From positions 1 through 46,206 of the forward strand of contig VHDH01000017.1 in NCBI GenBank assembly GCA_016871445.1: DNA of 46,206 nucleotides, in the 5' to 3' direction. The stretch is from Verrucomicrobiota bacterium (GTDB taxonomy: Bacteria > Verrucomicrobiota > Verrucomicrobiia > Limisphaerales > SXTU01). The notes below the pieces were generated by a model. That model was not told the DNA's origin. It saw only the letters and a program-made list of their open reading frames with translations, and did not search any database. Positions 16,829 through 23,830 of the stretch are shown in pieces. A program made the position numbers and the translations under genes. Position 1 is the first letter of the stretch; each line of letters begins with the position of its first letter.

Positions 16829-19800
16829 TCACGGCGTCATCGTTTCGTTTAGATTCAAAATGACGTTGGCGACCGCAGTCCACGCGGCGAGCTCGGCCGG
16901 ATTGGCGCCGTCGGGGTTTTTGAAGTCGCCGACTTTCAGGAGCGACTCGGCGGCAGGTTTTTCCTCGGTGAAGTGGGCGCGTTGCTTGGCCAAAGTTTTC
17001 TCCAGCACGGCGCGCTCGGTCGCGGACGGCGGGCGAGCAAGGGCAAGCCGCCACGCGTAGTTCAGTTTTGCTGCGTCATCAATTCCACCTTCCTTCAGCA
17101 CGCGGGCAGCAAAGGCGCGGGCAGCTTCGACGTAAACCGGGTCGTTCATCAGCACGAGCGACTGCAGCGGCGTGCTGGTGCGGGGACGTCCGGCAGCGCA
17201 AACCTCGCGGTTCGGCGCGTCAAAGGTGAGCAGACTCGGATACGGCGTGCTGCGGCGGTGATAAATGTAAAGCGCGCGCCGGTATTGGCTCGCATCGCGC
17301 TGCTGCTTCCAGCCGCTGCCGCCCATTTCGTTGATTTCCCAAACACCCGGCGGCTGATACGGATAAACTGGCTTGCCGCCGAGCTGCGGGTTGAGCAGGC
17401 CGGCGATGGCGAGCGCGTTGTCGCGGACGAACTCGGCATCCAGCCGCGCGCGCGGGCCACGAGCGAGCAGGCGATTTTCGGTGTCCTGCGCCAACAACGC
17501 GGGCGTAACAGCGGCGCTCTGCCGGAAAGCGTGGCTCATCACTATCTGCTTGATAGCGCGCTTCACATCCCAGTCGCGCGCGAAGTCGGCCGCGAGCCAG
17601 TTGAGCAGTTCGGGATGGCTCGGCCATTCGCCCTGCGAGCCGAAGTCGTTCACCGTCTTCACCAGCCCGGTGCCAAAGACCATCGCCCAGAAGCGGTTCA
17701 CCGCCACGCGCGCGGTGAGCGGATGTTGCGGCGAAGCGAGCCACTGCGCGAGATCGAGGCGGGTGAGGCGGTTGGTCGAGGTCGTCGCCGGCTTGGGCAG
17801 GAAAGCGGGAAAAGCGGCCTCGACCTTCTCGCCGTTCTTGTCGTAAGCCCCGCGCACCTTGATGAACGTGTCGCGCGGCTTCTCCATCTCGGCCATGACC
17901 ATGACCGTGGGAATGAGCTTGTCGAAGTCAGTCTTCGCCTTGCGCGCGTCCTCGGCGGATTTCTTTGCGGCGAGGTAATCGGTGGCCTGCGTCTCGCGAT
18001 AAAATTTCCGCAGCTTGTCAGCCTGTTCCTTCGTGCGCTTGGCCGGCTCGATGGCCGCGAGGGCGAAGGTTGGCCCGCCCGCGAGCGTGGCGACTTCCTT
18101 CTCGGTGAGCGCGCGCGGGAAAACATACAACTCGTCCACGCGGCCGGTGAAGGGCGAGCCGCCGCCGCCGCGTCGGCCGATGGCAAAGGGTGCGGTGGTC
18201 TTGATGGTGCCGGGGAGTTTGTCCTTGAGCACCTTGCTCGCGACGGGTTGGCCGTTGACAAAGAGTTTCACGCCGGCGGCTTTGCCCGAGCCGTCGTAGG
18301 TGAACGCGAGATGCTGGAACGTGTCGAAGGGCAAATCCTTCTCCGTCTGCACATGAATGGCCTCGTCCGGCCACTTGTGGATGAGGTGAACGCTGGCCTT
18401 CCCAGCCGCGAACTCGATGTCCCAGCCGCGAAAGTTCGGCCCGTTCTCCATCTTGCCCAGCGGCGCGCCGGACGGGGTGTTCTTCACGCGAACCCACAAC
18501 CCAACACTGAATTTATCTTCTTTGTCAAAGTCGTAGCGCTCGCCGAGGTCGGCGTGGCCCTTGGCGGTGAGCAGCAAGCCGTTGCCCTCCACGCCTTCCG
18601 CGAAACCAGTCTCCCCTTTCAATTCAGCTACAATCTCTTTGCCGTCGTGCGTGACGCCGTGCGCGTTGGTGTTCAGCGGAAAGTGGTCGAACGGGCCGGG
18701 GACGGCACGGGCAGTCGGGTCGCTAACGAGCTTCGCTTCCCAAGTTTTTTGCGCGGCGTCGAGCTGGCCTTCGAGTTCCTTCACGCGCTGGTCGGTGGAG
18801 GTGACTTGGGTGGACAACTTCACCAACTCCTTCTCCTGCTCCGCCGACGGCACGGCGAGGCGCGGTTCGGGGTTGAGAGTGCGGGTGCCGTCCTTGCCCT
18901 TCTCCGGCACGTTGTGGAAAAAGGCGTATAGGCTGTAGAAGTCCCGCGTCGTGACCGGGTCGTATTTGTGGTCGTGGCATTGCGCGCAGGCGATGCTCAT
19001 GCCGAACCACGCGGTGCCGAGCGTGCTCACGCGGTCCACGAGGTAGATGTTGAGATATTCGGCATCGATAATGCCGCCTTCGTCGGAGGTCATCACGTTA
19101 CGCATGAAACCGCTGGCAACCTTCTGGTCCATGGTCGCGTTGGGCAGCAGGTCGCCGGCGAGTTGCTCGATGGTGAAGCGGTCAAAGGGCTTGTTGCGGT
19201 TGAAGGAATTCACCACCCAGTCGCGGTAAAGCCAGACTTCGCGGAGGGAGTCGTTGTGATAACCCGCCGTGTCCGAATGCCGCGCAAGGTCCAGCCACGG
19301 CACCGCGACGCGTTCGCCGAAGTGCGGGGAGGCGAGCAGGCGGTCCACGGCACTGGCGATAGCCAATTGCCGATTACCGATGGAAGAACACTCGCGGACG
19401 AAGGCATCCACTTCAGCCGGCGTGGGCGGAAGGCCAGTGAGGGCGAGCGAAAGCCGGCGGAGCAGGACTTCAGGCTCTGCCTCGGGGGCGAAGGTGAGCT
19501 TCTCCCGCTCCAACCGCGCGGCAAGGAAGTGATCAATGGTATTCAGTGAACCCGTTTTAAGCAGGTCTATGGGTGCCTTCGTTCCCGGCGACTGAACACT
19601 GAACACGGACTTGCTGATGGTTTCCTTCTTTGGCACTGCCGGAGCCACCGTCGGCTCAAACGCCCAATGCCCCTGATACATCGCGCCCTCAGCAACCCAG
19701 CGACGGAACAGCTCGCGCTGCGCGGGTGTAATGGCCTTATGCGAGTTGGGCGGCGGCATGAGGTCGTCGGCGTCCTTGGTGAACAAGCGCGCGATGATTT

Positions 19801-20077
19801 CGGACTTCTCTGGCTTACCGGGGACGATGGCGGGTTTCCCAGAAGTGCCGGCCCTGAGTGCCTCTTCGCGCACGTCGAGACGGAGCTTGCCCTTGCGCGT
19901 CTTCTCGTCAAAGCCGTGGCACTTGAAGCAGGTGTCGGACATCAGCGGGCGGATGTCGCGGTTGAAGTCCACGGGCGCGGGCTTCGGCGCGCCAAACAAC
20001 GCGGCGCGCACGGGCGCAGCGAGGGAAAACAAGATAAGCACTGCTGAGAGAATCGGCTTCACAAACATAGGCCCCAT
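16829..20077 (-). CDS. PSD1 protein A: planctomycete cytochrome c + DUF1549 + LamG-like + DUF1553
   Basis: About 1082 residues. A signal peptide (PILSAVLILFSLAAPVRA) is followed by the planctomycete-type cytochrome c region with DTCFKCHGFDEKT (CxxCH at about 50-54) and LMPPPNSHKAITPAQ. Next come DUF1549 (GLPPTPAEVDAFV...WLDLARHSDT...CAQCHDHKYDP at about 364), a LamG/ConA-like sandwich at about 465-655 (ENGPNFRGWDIEF, FVNGQPV, GRVDELYVFPRAL), and DUF1553 from about 750 (HPLTARVAVNRFWAMVFG, TPLQSLVLMNDPV). Probably a secreted heme protein linked to polysaccharide use; the reaction is unknown. Two short repeat-derived segments are inserted in frame. ATG 20077 was chosen; ATG 20068 is also possible. 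It is the last gene of the set starting at 26989. Confidence 0.88.
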   Translation of the reverse strand: MGPMFVKPILSAVLILFSLAAPVRAALFGAPKPAPVDFNRDIRPLMSDTCFKCHGFDEKTRKGKLRLDVREEALRAGTSGKPAIVPGKPEKSEIIARLFTKDADDLMPPPNSHKAITPAQRELFRRWVAEGAMYQGHWAFEPTVAPAVPKKETISKSVFSVQSPGTKAPIDLLKTGSLNTIDHFLAARLEREKLTFAPEAEPEVLLRRLSLALTGLPPTPAEVDAFVRECSSIGNRQLAIASAVDRLLASPHFGERVAVPWLDLARHSDTAGYHNDSLREVWLYRDWVVNSFNRNKPFDRFTIEQLAGDLLPNATMDQKVASGFMRNVMTSDEGGIIDAEYLNIYLVDRVSTLGTAWFGMSIACAQCHDHKYDPVTTRDFYSLYAFFHNVPEKGKDGTRTLNPEPRLAVPSAEQEKELVKLSTQVTSTDQRVKELEGQLDAAQKTWEAKLVSDPTARAVPGPFDHFPLNTNAHGVTHDGKEIVAELKGETGFAEGVEGNGLLLTAKGHADLGERYDFDKEDKFSVGLWVRVKNTPSGAPLGKMENGPNFRGWDIEFAAGKASVHLIHKWPDEAIHVQTEKDLPFDTFQHLAFTYDGSGKAAGVKLFVNGQPVASKVLKDKLPGTIKTTAPFAIGRRGGGGSPFTGRVDELYVFPRALTEKEVATLAGGPTFALAAIEPAKRTKEQADKLRKFYRETQATDYLAAKKSAEDARKAKTDFDKLIPTVMVMAEMEKPRDTFIKVRGAYDKNGEKVEAAFPAFLPKPATTSTNRLTRLDLAQWLASPQHPLTARVAVNRFWAMVFGTGLVKTVNDFGSQGEWPSHPELLNWLAADFARDWDVKRAIKQIVMSHAFRQSAAVTPALLAQDTENRLLARGPRARLDAEFVRDNALAIAGLLNPQLGGKPVYPYQPPGVWEINEMGGSGWKQQRDASQYRRALYIYHRRSTPYPSLLTFDAPNREVCAAGRPRTSTPLQSLVLMNDPVYVEAARAFAARVLKEGGIDDAAKLNYAWRLALARPPSATERAVLEKTLAKQRAHFTEEKPAAESLLKVGDFKNPDGANPAELAAWTAVANVILNLNETMTP
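19357..19382. repeat. CGATTACCGATGG-type short repeat inside PSD1-A
   Basis: GCCAATTGCCGATTACCGATGG reads as repetitive intergenic-style text and encodes the odd segment SSIGNRQLAIAS between VDAFVREC and AVDRLLASPHFGE. Relatives usually have a short, unrelated acidic linker there. The frame is kept. Similar wording (GCGATTGGCGATTAGC) occurs in the copper ATPase gene. Confidence 0.45.
19541..19608. repeat. CAGT-type repeat element, in-frame copy in PSD1-A
   Basis: On the minus strand it starts CCGTGTTCAGTGTTCAGTCG and ends GGGTTCACTGAATACC. It matches the intergenic copy at 8328-8400 at its start and end. It codes for SVFSVQSPGTKAP and neighbours, a stretch that separates the cytochrome region from the NTIDHFLAARLERE helix; relatives normally have only a few residues there. 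Confidence 0.6.
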
Positions 20078-20140
20078 TTTGACCCGGCGCGGGAGGAGGT
20101 CATTCACCGCAGGAACGACTAGTGAGGCGACTGCAACAGC

Positions 20141-23100
20141 TTAATCCACGAATAGAAACTCGTTCGCCGAGAGTAACACTTGTGCGAGCTGTTCCCAGGG
20201 CTTCAGCGGCGGTTGCGCGGGCACGTCCACGCCACGGAAATCCTTCTTCGCGTCCCATTCCTTCACGGGCACCGGCGCAGCCCCGACCACGGCGGCGGCG
20301 GTGTTCAACTCGGTGATGACGGGCGCCCACTTGAACTCGTCGCTATTCAGGTTCGCGCGAAAATCCACGATGAAGTCCAACGTGTCGCCGGCCTGCACGG
20401 CGGTAGAGGGCACGCGCAGGTCCTCTGCTGCGTTGTGCACGGTCACGGTGCGGAGTTGACCTAACCGGCTGTGCGTGATGAACGCCCGCACGCCATCGCC
20501 CGCGCTGGTCTCGTGCGCGATGCGACCCGCGATGTTCACCACGCAGTCGCGCGGCGCAATCCATCGGCGCACGACCGCATGCTGGAGGTCGTTGCCCGCG
20601 TGACCGCCGTCGGCGGTGAGTTGCGCCCAGCCGAGCTTCGCGTCAGGCCAGTTGGGGCCGCCTTGCCAAGCCTTGCCGGTGAAGTGCGGCAATGCCGTGA
20701 AGTTCTTCAACTTGCGGTTCGGCTCATCGAATTCGCCGTATCCGTAACGCCACTGATTTTCTGGCGGTGGCTCAGGTGTTTGCGGCTGGTTCGCCTCGGC
20801 ATCCGCGATAAAGCGCACGGCGGCAGCGGCCTGTGCGGACGTCGGCTCACGTTGGAAAAGCGCACGGTGGAGAAAGCGGACTTTTTCCTCGGGCGAACTC
20901 AGCTTGGAAAAATCGGCGCGTGCGACGAGCGCCTTCGCGCGCGCGGCGACGAACGGGTGATTGAGGAAAAACAACGCCTGCTGCGAAACGGTCGTCTCGT
21001 GTCGCTGCGGAATGTGCAGGTCGGGATTGGCGAAATCAAAGACGCGGAAGAGCGGCGGCAAATACTGGCGGTCAACGAGACCGTAGAGACTGCGACGCTT
21101 GCTGGTGAAAACGTCGGCGGGCCGGCCGCCGGGCGTGAGGTCGAGCTCGCCGCTGGCCGCGAGCAACGAGTCGCGCAGTTCCTCGAAGTCGAGCCGCTGG
21201 CGGTTCGCGCGCCAGAGCAGGCGATTGTCCGGGTCGAGCGCGGTGGCGCGTTTCCAGTATTCAGGATTCAGTTTCCGGTTTTCAGTGGGCCGCCCGCCGC
21301 CCTCGGCCTGCACCGAAGGCTGACTACTGAACACTGAAAACTCACCAGCCTGCTGATACGCCGCGCTGGTGAGCAAAAGTCGGTGTACCGCCTTTAAACT
21401 CCAGCCGTCCGCCACGAAACGCCGCGCGAGCCAGTCCAGCAACTCGGGATGGCTCGGCGGCTCCGCGCGCAGACCAAAATCACTTGGCGTCTTGACAAGG
21501 CCTGCCCCGAAGTGGTGGAGCCAAACCCGATTCACCATCACGCGAGCGGTGAGCGGGTTTTCCGCATTAGCGATGGCGCGGGCGAGTTCCAGCCGGCCGC
21601 TGCCATGCGCAAACGGCTGCCGCTGCGGGCCGGCAACGACTTCCAAGAACTGCCGCGGGACTTCGACCCCTTTCTGCTTCGGGTCGCCGCGCAGGAAGAC
21701 CCGCGGATTTCCCTGCGGCGCACGGTCCGTGACGATGAGCGCGTGCGCCGGGGCGCCGGGCGCGCGGATGAGGTGGCGGTCTACTTCGCCCTGCAACTTC
21801 CACAGCTCCTCGGTCGCCTTCGTGGTGAAGAGCTGCTCGGTGTTCACGATGCCATCAGGTGGGATGACGGCGGGCGAGTCGGCAGCGTAAAGCACTTGGC
21901 GAAGCGCCTCGGCTTGCGGGTCAGGCAACGAGGTGGGCGCGGGGGAATTGTTCGTTTTCGCGGCGTTGAGCGCGGCCTGCCACTGCTGTTCGATGGTGGA
22001 AAAAACTTTGCCGTAACGCTCGGCGACTTCGCGTGGAGATTTCGGAGGCTCGGTGAAAGCGGCGGCGAGCAACGCATTCGGGTTCGCCCCTGCGTTTGGT
22101 GAACGAACGCCGGCTCCCAATTCAGATGGAGCCTCTTCACGTCGGCTGCTACCGACGTGCTGGTGCCACAGCGCCCACACTGGGTCGCCGCGCTTCCGGG
22201 CCTGTTCAAGATACGCCTGCCAGCGGCGGACGGTGGCGGGGATGAGGTCGTTGTCCGTGAGGATTTGGTCGAAGCCTTCCTCGGGATACTTGTGCAGCTC
22301 GAACTGGGCAGCGAGATAGTCCGTCACTCGGGCGCGGACGCGCGCAGCGGCTTCGGCACGGCGCGTGGCCATCGTCGAGTTCAGCTTGTCGAGGCGAGTG
22401 CGGTATTCCTTGTCAAAGGCAGCGAGCGCATCGGACTGCGCTGGGAATTCGATTTGAACCAACTCATCCGCCGTGCTCTGGAACACGCCGTAAAGCGAGT
22501 AGTAATCTGCAGTTGGAATGGGGTCGTATTTGTGGTCGTGGCAGCGCGCGCACTGGACGGTCAACCCCATCGTGCCGCGCGTCACCACGTCAATGCGGTC
22601 ATCAAGGATGTCGTGCGTCACCCCGATGAAGCGGCGGCCCGTCGTGAGGAAGCCGAGGGCGGCAAGGTCAGCAAGTTTCGAGTTTTGAGTTTCGGGTTTT
22701 GAGTTGGCAGCGGTGTCCGGCAGTGCTCCGCCAACTCGAAACGGCGATAGCTGGTCGCCGGCTATCTGAAGCATCAGGAACCGGTCGTAAGGCAAGTCGT
22801 TGTTCAGCGCGCGGACCACCCAGTCGCGGTAAGCGTGGGCGTGGACGAAGAAGCGTTCTTCGCGGGCATAAACGTAGCCCTTCGTGTCCGCGTATCGCGC
22901 GACATCGAGCCAGTGCCGCGCCCAGCGCTCACCGTAGAGCGGTGAGGCGAGCAGGCGCTCCACGAGTGCGGCGATGGCTCTTTGCTCACTTTCCCGCTTT
23001 CTCACTTTCTCACTATCTCGGATGGCAGGCGGGAAAGTGGGGGAGTGAGAAAGTGAGAATTCCCTTACGAACGCCTCGACCTCCTCCGCGCTCGGCGGCA

Positions 23101-23773
23101 GGCCGGTGAGGTCGTAAGTCATCCGGCGGATGAGCGTGCGCGGATCGGCCGGCGGCGAGGGCTTCAGGCCGTTGGCCTCCAGTTTCGCGAGGATGAAGTG
23201 GTCCACCGGCGACTGCGGCCAAGCCTTGTCCTTCACCTTGGGCAGCGGCTGGTCCTTCGGCGCAACGAACGCCCAGTGCGGCTTCGAACTTTGAACTTCA
23301 GATTTTGCACTTTTAACTTCGCCCGCGCGCGGGTCCGGTGCGCCGCTGCGAATCCACACCTCGAAGTCGGCGAGTTGCTGCGGAGAAAGTTTCTTCTTCG
23401 GGGGCATCTGCAAGTCCGCGCTCGTGTGGCGGATGGCCGCCAGCAACCGGCTATTCTCCGGCTCGCCGGGCACAACGGCGGGTTCGCCCGAGTTGCCGCC
23501 GCGTCGCAAGCCGTCGCGGGTGTCCACGCGCAACCCGGCCTTGAGCGACTTGCTCGTTGCGCTGTGGCACTCGTAGCAATGCTGAGCGAGCACGGGGCGG
23601 ATGCGCCTCTCGAAGAAATCAAACTCAGTCACGGAAGCTCCCAAGCCCAAGCTCCAGAACCCCAAGAAGCACCAAGCTCCGAATACCAATTGCCAGGCAC
23701 CACGTGCGCTTTGGAGCTGGGTCATTGGAGCTTCTTTGGGATTTGGCGCTTGGCGCTTGGAACTTCGGTTCAT
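20141..23773 (-). CDS. PSD1 protein B: planctomycete cytochrome c + DUF1549 + DUF1553 with multiple in-frame repeat inserts
   Basis: About 1210 residues. CxxCH is at CYECHSATSKSLKAG, with QMPPKKKLSPQQLADFEVWIRSGAPDP completing the cytochrome domain. DUF1549 includes LTGLPPSAEEVEAFV, HWLDVARYADTKGYVYARE and CARCHDHKYDP; DUF1553 includes NPLTARVMVNRVWLHHFGAGLV and VSQQALFFLNHPFV. A C-terminal beta-sandwich of about 200 residues follows. Counted from GTG 23782, unusual segments lie at residues 156-167, 243-266, 346-371, 544-567 and 812-841, each encoded by a low-complexity or palindromic repeat and each placed in a loop. The signal-peptide region comes from another repeat. Start is uncertain: GTG 23782, ATG 23773 or ATG 23725. 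It lies 50 bases after the propeller gene and 63 before PSD1-A, so probably one operon. Confidence 0.85.
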   Translation of the reverse strand: MNRSSKRQAPNPKEAPMTQLQSARGAWQLVFGAWCFLGFWSLGLGASVTEFDFFERRIRPVLAQHCYECHSATSKSLKAGLRVDTRDGLRRGGNSGEPAVVPGEPENSRLLAAIRHTSADLQMPPKKKLSPQQLADFEVWIRSGAPDPRAGEVKSAKSEVQSSKPHWAFVAPKDQPLPKVKDKAWPQSPVDHFILAKLEANGLKPSPPADPRTLIRRMTYDLTGLPPSAEEVEAFVREFSLSHSPTFPPAIRDSEKVRKRESEQRAIAALVERLLASPLYGERWARHWLDVARYADTKGYVYAREERFFVHAHAYRDWVVRALNNDLPYDRFLMLQIAGDQLSPFRVGGALPDTAANSKPETQNSKLADLAALGFLTTGRRFIGVTHDILDDRIDVVTRGTMGLTVQCARCHDHKYDPIPTADYYSLYGVFQSTADELVQIEFPAQSDALAAFDKEYRTRLDKLNSTMATRRAEAAARVRARVTDYLAAQFELHKYPEEGFDQILTDNDLIPATVRRWQAYLEQARKRGDPVWALWHQHVGSSRREEAPSELGAGVRSPNAGANPNALLAAAFTEPPKSPREVAERYGKVFSTIEQQWQAALNAAKTNNSPAPTSLPDPQAEALRQVLYAADSPAVIPPDGIVNTEQLFTTKATEELWKLQGEVDRHLIRAPGAPAHALIVTDRAPQGNPRVFLRGDPKQKGVEVPRQFLEVVAGPQRQPFAHGSGRLELARAIANAENPLTARVMVNRVWLHHFGAGLVKTPSDFGLRAEPPSHPELLDWLARRFVADGWSLKAVHRLLLTSAAYQQAGEFSVFSSQPSVQAEGGGRPTENRKLNPEYWKRATALDPDNRLLWRANRQRLDFEELRDSLLAASGELDLTPGGRPADVFTSKRRSLYGLVDRQYLPPLFRVFDFANPDLHIPQRHETTVSQQALFFLNHPFVAARAKALVARADFSKLSSPEEKVRFLHRALFQREPTSAQAAAAVRFIADAEANQPQTPEPPPENQWRYGYGEFDEPNRKLKNFTALPHFTGKAWQGGPNWPDAKLGWAQLTADGGHAGNDLQHAVVRRWIAPRDCVVNIAGRIAHETSAGDGVRAFITHSRLGQLRTVTVHNAAEDLRVPSTAVQAGDTLDFIVDFRANLNSDEFKWAPVITELNTAAAVVGAAPVPVKEWDAKKDFRGVDVPAQPPLKPWEQLAQVLLSANEFLFVD
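21254..21343. repeat. CAGT-type repeat element, in-frame copy in PSD1-B
   Basis: On the minus strand it reads GAGTTTTCAGTGTTCAGTAG, then a GGCCGAGGGCGGCGGG middle, then CCACTGAAAACCGGAAACTG. The arms TTTTCAGTGTTCAGT and ACTGAAAACCGGAAACTGAA are imperfectly complementary. It encodes about 30 residues (EFSVFSSQPSVQAEGGGRPT and on) between LTSAAYQQ and ATALDPDNRLLWR. Those two blocks are separated by about 10-15 residues in relatives. Confidence 0.65.
22079..22156. repeat. GTCGGCTGCTACCGAC-type palindromic repeat inside PSD1-B
   Basis: The element contains the perfect hairpin GTCGG-ctgcta-CCGAC (22141-22156), GGCTCCC...ATGGAGCC, and GTTCG...CGAAC arms (22082-22106). Read on the minus strand in the gene's frame it gives GSSRREEAPSELGAGVRSPN. 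The segment lies in the spacer region between DUF1549 and DUF1553, where length varies among relatives. Confidence 0.6.
22674..22746. repeat. GAGTTTCGGGTTTTGAGTT-type palindromic repeat inside PSD1-B
   Basis: The left arm GTTTCGAGTTTTGAGTTTCG plus GGTTTTGAGTTGG (22675-22707) is matched by the right arm CCAACTCGAAACGGCG (22731-22746), with a GC-rich loop of about 23 bases. It encodes about 25 residues (SPFRVGGALPDTAANSKPET...) between LQIAGDQL and ADLAALGFLTTGRRF. Relatives go almost directly from the one to the other. Confidence 0.65.
22984..23061. repeat. CTCACTTTCTCACTTTC-type palindromic repeat inside PSD1-B
   Basis: CTCACTTTCCCGCTTTCTCA and more (22985-23013) pairs with GGGAAAGTGGGGGAGTGAGA and more (23030-23058), nearly complementary over about 28 bases. 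The loop carries TATCTCGGATGGCAGG. The gene's frame reads SLSHSPTFPPAIRDSEKVRK and a few more residues between VEAFVREF and QRAIAALVERLLASPLYGER. The homologous linker in PSD1-A carries a different insert. Confidence 0.7.
23283..23320. repeat. AT-rich low-complexity insert in PSD1-B
   Basis: TTCGAACTTTGAACTTCAGA followed by TTTTGCACTTTTAACTTC is strikingly AT-rich within a GC-rich gene and is made of repeated (G/T)AACTT words. It encodes VKSAKSEVQSSK between the cytochrome domain (GAPDPRAGE) and PHWAFVAPK. Confidence 0.55.
23633..23768. repeat. 136-bp imperfect palindromic element covering the 5' end of PSD1-B
   Basis: The left arm (23635-23702) contains AGAACCCCAAGAAGCACCAA and GCTCCGAATACCAATTGCC. 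The right arm (23703-23765) contains TTGGAGCTTCTTTGGGATTT and GGCGCTTGGCGCTTGG. The reverse complement of the left arm follows the right arm for most of its length, word by word (GGAGCTT, CTTCTT, GGG, TTTGG, GCTTGG). The element overlaps the start codon candidates and encodes the hydrophobic N-terminus AWQLVFGAWCFLGFWSLGLG. Confidence 0.7.
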
Positions 23774-23830
23774 CGCGGGCACACGGTCTAAGACGCAGCG
23801 CAGGCTACCGAATTCGCCGCGCGGAGCTGC

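Noticed and set aside
16973-18931. 652-codon open frame on the plus strand
   Set aside because: It is antisense to the PSD1-A gene, is Arg/Gly/Ala-rich with no family text, and arises from the high GC third positions of the real gene.
22984-23061. CRISPR-like repeated CTCACTTTC words
   Set aside because: The repeats form one palindrome with a single loop, lack regular spacers and lie in frame within a gene.
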